Assembly: GCF_004785685.1 (NCBI RefSeq)
Contig: NZ_SRPF01000002.1
Location: forward strand, 868,001 to 932,000
From: Marinobacter confluentis
GTDB taxonomy: Bacteria; Pseudomonadota; Gammaproteobacteria; Pseudomonadales; Oleiphilaceae
Length of the DNA: 64,000 nucleotides
Direction: 5' to 3'
Below the pieces are notes generated by a model that worked only from the letters and a program-made list of their open reading frames with translations, did not search any database and was not told where the DNA came from. Shown here one piece after another: positions 1-9,000 of this stretch (its first letter is position 1; the number at the start of each line of letters is the position of its first letter). The position numbers and the translations under genes were made by a program.

Positions 1-1988
1 ATCTCATAACCGTAGGACGGATCATAGGACTTGCAGCTCGGAACTGTCTGGGCCAGCACGTGGCTGTGGCCGTCCTGGTGCTGCAGGCCTTCGCCGTTAA
101 GCGTGGTTCGCCCGGCGGTGCCGCCGATCAGGAAGCCACGGGCCTGGATATCACCAGCGGCCCAGGCCAGATCGCCCACCCGCTGGAAACCGAACATCGA
201 ATAGAAGATGTAGAACGGAATCAGCGGGAAATTGTTGGTGCTGTAGGAAGTGGCCGCCGCAATCCAGGCCGCCATGGAGCCATCCTCGTTGATGCCCTCT
301 TCCAGAATCTGGCCCTTCTTGTCTTCCCGGTAGTACATGATCTGTTCACGGTCTTCCGGCACATACTTCTGGCCTTCGGAGGTGTAGATCCCCAGTTGCC
401 GGAACATGCCTTCCATGCCAAAAGTGCGGGCTTCGTCCGGAACAATCGGTACTACCCGCTTGCCGATGCGCTTGTCTTTGGTCAACGCCGTCAGCAGGCG
501 AACAAACGCCATGGTGGTGGAAATTTCGCGGCCGTTGGAGCCGTCCAGCAGCGCTTTGAAAGTATCCAGCGACGGGGTTTCCAGACGCTGGCAGTCTTTA
601 CGACGCTTGGGATAGAAACCGCCCAGCTCCTGACGCCGCTTGTTCATGTAGACGATTTCAGGGCTGTCCGGCGCGGGACGGAAGTAAGGCACGTCTTTCA
701 GCTCGTCGTCCTTCAGCGGAATCGCGAAGCGATCACGGAAGGCCTTGAGCTGTTCAATATCCATCTTCTTGAGGGAGTGCGCGGTGTTCTGTGCCTCGCC
801 GGCCGTACCGAAGCCATAACCTTTGATAGTGTGGGCCAGAATCACAGTCGGGCGGTCGCCGTGATCGTTCACGGCTTTGTGATAGGCCGCGTAGATCTTG
901 TAGGGGTCGTGGCCGCCACGGTTGAGGCGGTTAATGTCTTCATCAGACAGGTTCTCGACCAGCTTGGACAGCTCCGGGTATTTGCCGAAGAAGTTCTTGC
1001 GCGTATAGGCCGGGCCGTTGCTCTTGAAATTCTGGAGGTCGCCGTCGACTGCTTCGTCCATTACCCGTTGCATCAAGCCGTCCTTGTCTTTCTCGAACAG
1101 TGGGTCCCACATGCGGCCCCAGACAACCTTGAGCACGTTCCAGCCAGCACCACGGAAGATGCCTTCCAGTTCCTGGATGATCTTGCCGTTACCGCGCACC
1201 GGGCCGTCCAGACGCTGCAGGTTACAGTTCACCACGAAGATGAGGTTGCTCAGGTGCTCACGACCGGCCATGGAAATGGAGCCCAGGGTTTCCGGCTCGT
1301 CACATTCGCCGTCACCAACGAAACACCACACCTTGCGCTCGCCCATGTCGATCAGCTCACGGCTGTGCAGGTACTTCATGACGTGGGCCTGGTAGATCGC
1401 CTGAATCGGGCCCAGGCCCATGGAAACAGTCGGGAACTGCCAGTAGTCCGGCATCAGCCAGGGGTGGGGGTAGGAAGACAGCCCAGTGCCGTCGACTTCC
1501 TCACGGTATTTGTCCAGCTGGCTTTCATCAAAACGGCCTTCGAGATAGGACCGGGCATAGATACCGGGGGATGAATGGCCCTGGAAGTAGATCAGGTCCG
1601 ATTCCCGCTTTTCATCACCACCGTGGAAGAAGTAGTTGAAGCCCACATCGTAGAGCGTGGCAGCTGAAGAGAAGGACGACACATGGCCACCCAGGTCACC
1701 CGGGCGCTGGTTGGCGCGCATAACCATCGCCATGGCGTTCCAGCGAATCAGTGACCGGATTCTGCGCTCCATGAACAGGTCGCCGGGCATTCTGGCTTCC
1801 TGGGTAACGGGAATGCTGTTCCGGAAAGGCGTGGTGATTGAATAGGGCAACTCGGTGCCATCTCGGCTCGCCCGCTCTGACAGGCGTTCGAGTATGTACT
1901 TGGCGCGGTCCACGCCCTCCTGATCAATCAGCGATTCCAACGCATCCAGCCATTCACTGGTCTCTGTGGGATCATCGTCCTGGTACAT
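1..1988 (-). CDS. aceE: Pyruvate dehydrogenase E1 component, homodimeric type (partial, C-terminus beyond window)
   Basis: Thiamine-diphosphate-dependent E1 subunit of the pyruvate dehydrogenase complex; it decarboxylates pyruvate and passes the acetyl group to the E2 lipoyl domain. About 662 N-terminal residues are in the window, roughly three quarters of the usual ~885. The reading frame is open from the ATG at 1988 to position 1. The start is supported by a GGAGG ribosome site just upstream. Conserved stretches on the minus strand include the family N-terminus (RRIRSLIRWNAMAMV), HSSPGIYAR, the ThDP-binding motif starting GDGECDEPE and ending near NCNLQRLDGP, and GGTAGRTTLNGEGLQHQDGH. E2 (aceF) would be expected downstream, outside the window. 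Identity is certain; the truncation is only the window edge. Confidence 0.97.
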   Translation of the reverse strand, partial: MYQDDDPTETSEWLDALESLIDQEGVDRAKYILERLSERASRDGTELPYSITTPFRNSIPVTQEARMPGDLFMERRIRSLIRWNAMAMVMRANQRPGDLGGHVSSFSSAATLYDVGFNYFFHGGDEKRESDLIYFQGHSSPGIYARSYLEGRFDESQLDKYREEVDGTGLSSYPHPWLMPDYWQFPTVSMGLGPIQAIYQAHVMKYLHSRELIDMGERKVWCFVGDGECDEPETLGSISMAGREHLSNLIFVVNCNLQRLDGPVRGNGKIIQELEGIFRGAGWNVLKVVWGRMWDPLFEKDKDGLMQRVMDEAVDGDLQNFKSNGPAYTRKNFFGKYPELSKLVENLSDEDINRLNRGGHDPYKIYAAYHKAVNDHGDRPTVILAHTIKGYGFGTAGEAQNTAHSLKKMDIEQLKAFRDRFAIPLKDDELKDVPYFRPAPDSPEIVYMNKRRQELGGFYPKRRKDCQRLETPSLDTFKALLDGSNGREISTTMAFVRLLTALTKDKRIGKRVVPIVPDEARTFGMEGMFRQLGIYTSEGQKYVPEDREQIMYYREDKKGQILEEGINEDGSMAAWIAAATSYSTNNFPLIPFYIFYSMFGFQRVGDLAWAAGDIQARGFLIGGTAGRTTLNGEGLQHQDGHSHVLAQTVPSCKSYDPSYGYE

Positions 1989-2106
1989 CAAAACCTCCGC
2001 TTAACACGCTCTGTGTAAATTATTCTCTGTGTCGATAAAAAGGTGCAGCACCGAATCCATCAAGCATAGAACAGGATGGCGGTTTTGACCGCCCGCAATC
2101 GCGAGG

Positions 2107-2123
2107 TCGTTATTAAATTACGA
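2107..2123. promoter_or_regulatory. 17-bp near-palindrome, candidate operator
   Basis: TCGTTATTAAATTACGA reads the same on both strands apart from one mismatched pair. It lies 119 bases upstream of the aceE start in the AT-rich divergent region, a position fitting an operator for a dimeric repressor. The binding protein is unknown. Confidence 0.35.
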
Positions 2124-2375
2124 CAGTAAATCGCTGTTCTTGGCAAAAACCAGGCCGGAAAGGGCTTATCTTTAGTTTAATTACGCAATATTGTCGAAAT
2201 AGGGGGTTCTAAACAAGGGACATGAGACCAATGTAGTATTTCACTCAGCCGGCCAAAAATCTTACCGCGCTAAAGAACTCTGCCACCGAAACTTTATCGT
2301 TTAACAATTTTTTGACGATTTTAGCCACATAATCTCGTTTTTAACCGGTTTTTCACTACGCTGACGCGAAGCTTT

Positions 2376-2413
2376 TAATTAGACCTGAAAATGAGTTTCT
2401 AATTATGTATACT
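2376..2413 (+). promoter_or_regulatory. Predicted promoter with overlapping inverted repeat, upstream of kamA-like gene
   Basis: A CTGAAA (2385-2390), 17-bp spacer, TATACT (2408-2413) arrangement would start transcription near 2420, about 50 bases before the ATG. A perfect 8-bp inverted repeat, TAATTAGA (2376-2383) and TCTAATTA (2398-2405), brackets the -35 element and ends just before the -10, which is where a repressor would block polymerase. The regulator is not identified. Confidence 0.5.
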
Positions 2414-2469
2414 CCGTTGCCCGTTTTTTAACCAACGCATTCAACCCAGGCATCCAGAGAGGGCGACCT

Positions 2470-3834
2470 ATGAATTCAATCGTCACGTTCCCGAACCGCA
2501 TCCCTGCGGTGGAGTTCGAAGAGCGGCGCTTCAAGGTCTACACCGACAAGCAGCTCGACAAGATCGAAGTGATTCAGAACCTGCCGGAAGACACGCTGTT
2601 TGAAATGAAGGTTGTAGCCAGTGTGCTGCCCTTCCGGGTAAACGAATACGTGATGAACGAACTGATCAACTGGGACAAGGTGCCCAACGATCCGATCTAC
2701 CAGCTGGTTTTCCCGCAGAAAAGCATGCTCAAAGAAGAACACTTTGAACGCATGGCCGAGCTTCACCGTAACGGTGCGGACAAACAGGAAATACAGGCAG
2801 TCGCGAAAGAAATCCGCGATGAGCTGAACCCGCACCCGGCGGGCCAGATGGAAATGAATATGCCCACCCTGGACGGCGAAGTTCTGGATGGCGTTCAGCA
2901 CAAATACCGCGAGACCGTGCTGTTCTTCCCGGCCCAGGGCCAGACCTGCCACTCTTACTGCACCTTCTGTTTTCGTTGGGCGCAGTTTGTCGGTGACAAG
3001 GACCTGAAAATGGCCAGCACCGAAGCGGAAAAGCTGCACGGCTACCTGAAAGAGCACACCGAAGTCAGCGACCTGCTAGTGACCGGCGGCGACCCCATGG
3101 TCATGAAAACCAAACATCTGGTTCAGTACCTGGAGCCGCTGCTACAGCCGGAATTCGACCATATCCAGACCATTCGCATCGGCACCAAGGCGCTCACCTT
3201 CTGGCCCTATCGCTTTGTCACCGACAAGGATTCTGAAGAGCTGATCGACCTGTTCGCTCGCCTGGTCGATGCCGGCAAGCATCTGGCCATCATGGCGCAC
3301 TACAATCACTGGCAGGAAATCACCACCGATATTGCGGAAGAAGCCATTCGTCGCATCCGCGCCACCGGTGCAGAAATCCGCGCCCAGGGCCCGCTGATCA
3401 AGCATGTGAACGACAACGCCGATGACTGGGCAAAGCTCTGGAACAAGGAAGTGCAGCTTGGCATCATCCCCTACTACATGTTTGTGGAGCGGGATACCGG
3501 CGCCAAGAACTACTTTGAAGTGCCTCTGGTGGAAGCCTTCCACATCTACCGTGAGGCCATCAAACAGGTATCCGGCCTGGCCCGCACTGCGCGTGGCCCC
3601 TCAATGAGTGCAGGCCCGGGCAAAGTAGAAGTTCAAGGCATCACCGAAATCCATGGCGAGAAAGTATTCGTTCTGCGCTTCATACAGGCCCGCAACCCGG
3701 ACTGGGTTCAGCGCCCGTTCTTTGCCAAGTACAGCGAGACCGCCACCTGGCTGCACGAGCTGGAACCGGCGCTTGGGGAGGAGAAGTTCTTCTTCGAGGA
3801 TGAGTACGAACAGATGAAAAAAGGCAACGGCTGA
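2470..3834 (+). CDS. KamA-family radical SAM aminomutase (lysine 2,3-aminomutase-like)
   Basis: 454-residue member of the lysine 2,3-aminomutase family (radical SAM plus PLP). The family moves an amino group between the alpha and beta carbons, classically L-lysine to L-beta-lysine. The 4Fe-4S motif is CxxxCxxC at C160, C164 and C167 (CHSYCTFCFRW). GGDPMVMK follows in the barrel, and a glycine/lysine stretch (GPSMSAGPGKVEV) near residue 380 may carry the PLP lysine, though it differs from the classical PGGGGK form. It is much longer than the ~340-aa EpmB branch and is not next to an efp gene, so EpmB is unlikely. No beta-lysine acetyltransferase (ablB) is adjacent. GAGAGGG precedes the ATG. 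The exact substrate is uncertain. Confidence 0.8.
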   Translation: MNSIVTFPNRIPAVEFEERRFKVYTDKQLDKIEVIQNLPEDTLFEMKVVASVLPFRVNEYVMNELINWDKVPNDPIYQLVFPQKSMLKEEHFERMAELHRNGADKQEIQAVAKEIRDELNPHPAGQMEMNMPTLDGEVLDGVQHKYRETVLFFPAQGQTCHSYCTFCFRWAQFVGDKDLKMASTEAEKLHGYLKEHTEVSDLLVTGGDPMVMKTKHLVQYLEPLLQPEFDHIQTIRIGTKALTFWPYRFVTDKDSEELIDLFARLVDAGKHLAIMAHYNHWQEITTDIAEEAIRRIRATGAEIRAQGPLIKHVNDNADDWAKLWNKEVQLGIIPYYMFVERDTGAKNYFEVPLVEAFHIYREAIKQVSGLARTARGPSMSAGPGKVEVQGITEIHGEKVFVLRFIQARNPDWVQRPFFAKYSETATWLHELEPALGEEKFFFEDEYEQMKKGNG

Positions 3835-3862
3835 ACCGGGCCGACCTGCCCGACCCACTGAA

Positions 3863-5056
3863 TCAGCCGGCGTCGGCGCCCAGAATGGGCGCCTGATTCC
3901 GGTTGATGCACCTGACCGCTGCGGAGCACAGCACCACGCCCACCAGTTCCGCCTGGCGTCTTACACGCAGCTTGGCCATCGCCGACTTTAATTGGGTACG
4001 CACGGTGTGAACCGACACATCGTTCAGTTCAGCAAATTGCGCGGTCTCACCGCCTTTTGCAATCCAGGCTCCCACGCGGCTTTCTGCCGGCGTTAAACCG
4101 AAAAGCCGAGCCAGCAGTTCATGATCGATATCCAGGTGCTCTTCCGGGTCCTGGATATACACCGCGACCGTTGCCTCACCCGCCCAGAACACCGGTGAAA
4201 CGCCCGGCATTTCCATGGGTTCAACCAATAACCTCAGCGGTGCTCTTTTCTCACTGGAAAACACCAGAACCGGCTCGACGCCTGCCGCCATACCCGCCGC
4301 TAGTCCCCGGACACGGTTCAGTAGCTGATTCTGCGTTCGCTGGCATTGCAGGGTCAGTTGTTGCCCATTCAACGTCATGCCGGAACAGCCATCGGCCAGT
4401 CTTTCGGCGCGGGGGCAGGCATAGATCAGTTCACCCTGCCCGCTCATCAGCAGAAATGGCATAAAGGTACGCTCGGCCGCCTGCAGCACCGAAAGATTCT
4501 GCTGTTGTTGCAGCGTCAAGGCCCGGTTCAGATGCAGAACCTGCTGCACGTGGGGAATCAGCCGGTTGATCTGCGCCGTCAATGTTTTGGGGAAAGCGCC
4601 CTGGCCGCCGGTGCGTTGAACCAGAAGCTGCACGGTGTAGCGGGTATCGTGATAGACGGTGCCACACAGGCCATGCTCAATGTCCAGGTGGCGGGCCCAG
4701 TCATTGAAGAATTCCGTCTGGTAGAACCTGTCCTGCTTGCAGGAAAAGTCGTGGTAGGTGTTATAAAGCCGCCCCGGCGCTTTAAGCGCCAGCTCCGGCC
4801 GCCAGGGGCAGAGATTCACGAAGTGATTGACGTAATCCCTGTGCTGATCGTCGTCAATATTGACCTTATCGCTGTAATGGACCCGCTTTGCTTCCTTGTC
4901 CATCACCAGAAGGCGGGCGGAACGCGAGCCAGTAGCATCCGTCAGTTTCTCCAGAAAGCCATGCCACTGGCCCACATCGGCGGGCGTGTTATACAGCTGT
5001 TCCAGAAGATCCGGGAGCTTTTGAACGTAATTCAGAAATGTCGGGTTATCACTCAT
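3863..5056 (-). CDS. LuxR-type (C-terminal HTH) transcriptional regulator, copy 1
   Basis: About 397 residues. The C-terminal ~60 residues form a LuxR/GerE helix-turn-helix (LTPAESRVGAWIAKGG, then SVHTVRTQLKSAMAKL). The long N-terminal part has a tryptophan/leucine-rich start (QWHGFLEKL) and a PAS-like middle; no acyl-homoserine-lactone domain or phosphoacceptor domain is recognisable. ATG 5056 is preferred because GGAAG precedes it and the N-terminus then matches the paralogue at 10.1 kb; an in-frame ATG at 5071 is possible. The gene diverges from an alpha/beta hydrolase gene. Its last codons lie in a strong hairpin (GGCGCCCA-GAA-TGGGCGCC, 3875-3893) facing the convergent aminomutase gene. 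The ligand is unknown. Confidence 0.8.
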   Translation of the reverse strand: MSDNPTFLNYVQKLPDLLEQLYNTPADVGQWHGFLEKLTDATGSRSARLLVMDKEAKRVHYSDKVNIDDDQHRDYVNHFVNLCPWRPELALKAPGRLYNTYHDFSCKQDRFYQTEFFNDWARHLDIEHGLCGTVYHDTRYTVQLLVQRTGGQGAFPKTLTAQINRLIPHVQQVLHLNRALTLQQQQNLSVLQAAERTFMPFLLMSGQGELIYACPRAERLADGCSGMTLNGQQLTLQCQRTQNQLLNRVRGLAAGMAAGVEPVLVFSSEKRAPLRLLVEPMEMPGVSPVFWAGEATVAVYIQDPEEHLDIDHELLARLFGLTPAESRVGAWIAKGGETAQFAELNDVSVHTVRTQLKSAMAKLRVRRQAELVGVVLCSAAVRCINRNQAPILGADAG

Positions 5057-5115
5057 GATCTTCCGGTCCATGGCAGTTCAATGCCAGGAGAACTATCGGA
5101 CATCCTTGTGTTAAA

Positions 5116-5132
5116 AGTTCAGTTTTTGAACT
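5116..5132. promoter_or_regulatory. Palindrome AGTTCA-N5-TGAACT in divergent promoter region
   Basis: A perfect 6+6 inverted repeat with a 5-base spacer lies between the divergent LuxR-type regulator and hydrolase genes, directly beside an A/T-rich TATAGAT. Spacing and symmetry fit an operator for a dimeric LuxR-type protein. Self-control by the neighbouring regulator is inference. Confidence 0.45.
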
Positions 5133-5189
5133 ATAGATAACGCTTGCTCAAAAAACAAACATATCTATTCAGGCGACACGAGGAACCCC

Positions 5190-5951
5190 ATGACGAACGA
5201 CACCCTAACTTTGCCTTCTGGTATCAACGCAGCCGTAACCCGGGCTGGCACTCAGGGACCTGCGGTATTGCTGATCCACGGCTGGACCTGCCGCCGAAGC
5301 GACTGGCACCCCGCCATGGCCGCCCTTCAGGATGCTTTCCGGCTGACCGCCATTGACCTGCCCGGCCATGGCGACAGCCATCAGCAACTGGCGGAGCAGT
5401 GGACCATTGAGGGCATGGCAGACGCGGTGGCAGAAGCTGTCCAGACCATCAACGAGCCGCAGATCACGCTGGTTGGCCATTCCATGGGCGGCGCCGTGGC
5501 GCTTGAGGCCGCACGGAAACTGGCCAATGTGAGCAGCGTGGTGCTGGTGGACACTTTTGTGATTCCCTACGGCGACCTGACAGAAGAACAGGCACAACAG
5601 ACCGCCCAGCCGTTTTACGACGATTTTCCCAGTGCCATCCATGGCCTGGTGGACAATTTTACCGCCAGCATGGCGAGCGAACAGAACAAGGACCGGATGA
5701 AGGCTGAAATGGCGGCAGCAAACCCCAGATACATGCTGCCCCTGTGGTCTGACCTGCTTCGCTGGACACCGGAGGCGGCCTTTTCCAGCCTGAAAATGCC
5801 CATTCACGCCATCAACGGCGACCTGGTGCCAGAAGTCGCCAGGGCACGCTGCAATGGCCATGTGACCGAGCACCGGCTGGACGGCGCCGGGCACTTTCCG
5901 CAGGTGGAAATGCCGGAGCGTTTTCATCAAATGCTTAGAAAGGTTTTGTGA
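5190..5951 (+). CDS. Alpha/beta hydrolase
   Basis: 253-residue single-domain alpha/beta hydrolase without a signal peptide, so probably cytoplasmic. The nucleophile elbow is GHSMGG with Ser98. HGWTCRRSDWHP supplies the oxyanion-hole region, and the catalytic His is probably His235 (GAGHFPQ). Aspartates around DLVPEV could complete the triad. Families of this size include esterases, lactonases and C-C hydrolases; the substrate cannot be told. It diverges from a LuxR-type regulator across 133 bases, and the same pairing recurs at 10-12 kb, so it probably acts on a compound linked to that regulator. GAGGAA lies upstream of the ATG. Confidence 0.85.
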   Translation: MTNDTLTLPSGINAAVTRAGTQGPAVLLIHGWTCRRSDWHPAMAALQDAFRLTAIDLPGHGDSHQQLAEQWTIEGMADAVAEAVQTINEPQITLVGHSMGGAVALEAARKLANVSSVVLVDTFVIPYGDLTEEQAQQTAQPFYDDFPSAIHGLVDNFTASMASEQNKDRMKAEMAAANPRYMLPLWSDLLRWTPEAAFSSLKMPIHAINGDLVPEVARARCNGHVTEHRLDGAGHFPQVEMPERFHQMLRKVL

Positions 5952-6060
5952 AAGACGGTTAAAATAACAGTCGTACACCATATGGGTGATGCCAGCTCCT
6001 GACGGTTTTTCTAGGTTGAAGGTCTCGGAAACCAGAAAAAAAACGTCAAGGAGTTACCCG

Positions 6061-9000
6061 ATGATCAGGCAACACACACGTCGTCTATGGCTGCTGCTGT
6101 ATGCAGTGGCAGCCGCACTTGTTTTAACCGGCTGTGGTGGCGGGGGTGGGGGCGGCAGCTCCAGTTCCTCTACACCCCAGGAAACCTCGTCCGTATCCGG
6201 TACCGCCGCTGCAGGCGCGCCACTGGTGGGGTTTGTGGGCGCGCGGGATAATGCCGGTGAAACCGCAACCGCCAACATCAATGCTGATGGCTCCTTCGAG
6301 CTACCACTGGATGGCCTGTCACCGCCGGTGCTGATCTACGCCAGCGGTATAGCCGGCGGTAACGCCTACCAGCTGCTGTCAGTTGTGTTCGACGATGAAG
6401 TGAACGGCACGGTTAACATCACTCCAATCACCGACCTGATCGTGGGTAACGCCGTGGGTGGTGACCCCCTGACTTTCTTCAACAACCCGGACTTTACTCA
6501 GCTCACCCAGACCAGGGTTGAAGAAGCGGAAACGGCCCTCAAGGCGCGCCTGAAGCCCCTGTTCGACGGTGTTGGCGTGGACGAGGATTTTGACCTTCGA
6601 AACACACCCTTTAACGCTGACCGCAGCGGATTCGATGCGGCGCTTGATGTTATCGACATTCAGATTGACTCGGCTACCAACACGGCCACCATCACCAACC
6701 GCATCAACCCGACCCAGACCATCCAGAACAACTTTACCCAGCCAGAAGTCGAGACCGATCCCATCGTGGTCGATGAAACCGAACTCTCTGATGGCGTAAC
6801 CACGCTACAGGCACTGGACACTCTGGCAACGGCTTTTGCAGCTGCCCTGGACGCTCAGGACGGAACCGCCCTGGAAGCACTGGTCACGGCGGACTACCTG
6901 AACAACGGAGAGGACATTTCTGGCCTGCAGGATCGTCTGTTCGGTTCAGACCCCGGTATTGAAGACGCTGGAGAGCTGGCGGATGAGATTCGCAACTGGT
7001 CTCTGGCAGACCTGGACACCGAAGCCGGAACCGCACAGCTGAACATTGGTGCCGCACAGGGCCCCTGGAATGTTGTTCGGGACACTGATAGCGGCGATTG
7101 GCAGATTCAGGGCAACCAGCTTCAATTCTTCGCGTTCGTAGAACCAACCCATGTGGTTCAGAGCGGCGCTGAAACGCCGGAAGTAACGGCTATTGGAACA
7201 CTGATCTATGCAGGTTTTCCCGCAGATACGCTGACAGCCTCACCGTCGTTCGTTTCAGTGACAAGCGGCGACCTGCCCATTCTTGAGGGCAACCTTACAC
7301 TTAACTCAAGCCTTGGTCGGTACGAAGAATTTGCAGTGCTGGAGCCAAACGCCATCGCATCGGGTGATCAGGTCACTTTCAATTGGAACGGCGAAGCCCA
7401 GGCCACCTACACCATCAGGCGTGGAACTCCCGATTTAAGCAACGGCGCTCCCGAAATCACCAGCCAGTCTGCCGACCTCGATGCCGACACCTACACCTTC
7501 GAGTGGACACTGCCACCTGGCTATGACTCTGTTTCCGTGCGTAACAATTTCACCGGCCAAACTACGGGCGGCGAAGGCAACGGCTTTACCGGAAACCCGC
7601 TGAATAACGAAGCCACAAGCTTCACTGGCGAGCTCCCGGCGGCGTTTGTTCCAAGCGAGGGCGACGAGCTTCGCATTATCGCCCGCGATCCTTTCGGTGT
7701 CTTTGTCTCTACACGCCTTGCAAACCCGTTTGCAGATCAGGTTCCACCACCCATGGCGGAAGATGCCCTGATCGGAAGCTGGATTGCCCGCAATCCTGAT
7801 CGCACCGATAACGCACCCTGGGTGCAACTGACTTTCCTGGAAAACGGCTATTACATGCACCAGGAACTGGACCTGCCCTTCCGCCCGGAAGAAGACACTG
7901 CGGGTATGACTGGCCTCGAATTCGGCCAGTACCAGTGGGACAACCAGACCGGCGAAGTGACCAATGTATCTATCGTAAGGGATGACAACGGCGAATGGGG
8001 CCTGAGCGATCTTGCCGGCACCAACCCTGACCCCCTCGCCCTGGTCGTGGATGGCGATACGCTCACCGCCTACAACCCTGACGTTGGCCTGACGGAAAGC
8101 ACAGTGTTTACCAGGGTACCCACGAATCAGTCCGGTATTGCCGGAAGCTGGATTATTCAGGATCCGGCAGACCCTACCAATACCTCTGTGCTGACGATCC
8201 TGGAAGATAATTTCTACTTCCTGGGCACCACTCAACCAGCCGACGCCACAGGCCAGCCCGGCCTCGAATTCGGCACCTTCACTTACGACAGTGCAACTCT
8301 GGTGCTCAACCCGACAGCTGTTGTCGACCAGAACGGTGAGTATGGCCTTTCAGACCCGATTCAGGGTTTCGATTACGCCACAGTGATTGATGGTTTCCTG
8401 ATCATCGATGATGGCGAGTCATTCCAGCTGAGTGAAATTGCCCCGGGTGTTACCCCTAGCGACGGCACGGTTACCGTCAACTACGTCAGCCCGGACGATG
8501 AAACCACCCCTGGCCCAGCGGTCACAGGTGATTTCCACTACCTTCGCTCTTCCGTTGGTATTGAAAGCTCGCGACTGAGCAATCCACCATCCGTGTTTCA
8601 GGTGCACTTCGCCCATGAGGGTGCCAACATTGTGGATAACACCGACGGAACCGGCACTCTTAGCTGGACCGACCTCTGCATAGGCGACCTGCTGATCGAT
8701 TCCGGTGCCAGCGAGGATGGACGGGATGCGGTATTCGACTCAGTCAGCGAGTGCCTGGGTATAAGCGGCAACTTTGACCTGAGCTTCACTGACACAGGGC
8801 TTTTCGCAGCGGTTCCCGGAAACACACTCATCGACCCAGAGGATGGCAGCCAGATTATCAACGGTGCCACCGAGATCGATTTCAGGGCTCTCGACGCAGA
8901 GCGCAGCCTGTTCATTGCCAATGAGGCGAATACCTTCCAGTACGAAGAGAGCAATGGAAGTTTCACCGATGGCCGGGACATGAACACTCATGTGCTGAGC

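Larger units (their letters stand above)
1989..2469. other. AT-rich divergent intergenic region between aceE and the kamA-like gene
   Basis: No gene is seen in these 481 bases, which are visibly richer in A/T than their flanks. They hold a perfect small hairpin (GGCGGT-TTTG-ACCGCC, 2078-2093), a 17-bp near-palindrome (2107-2123) and a promoter with an inverted repeat in front of the rightward gene (2376-2413). The leader of aceE must start here, but I found no convincing minus-strand -35/-10 pair. Confidence 0.8.

Noticed and set aside
60..1574. 504-codon plus-strand open frame at the left edge
   Set aside because: It is the antisense shadow of aceE, whose frame is open to the window edge and has clear family motifs; the plus-strand translation has no recognisable domain.
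2470..3834. EpmB (EF-P lysine aminomutase)
   Set aside because: Protein is ~110 residues longer than EpmB and is not near efp or epmA.
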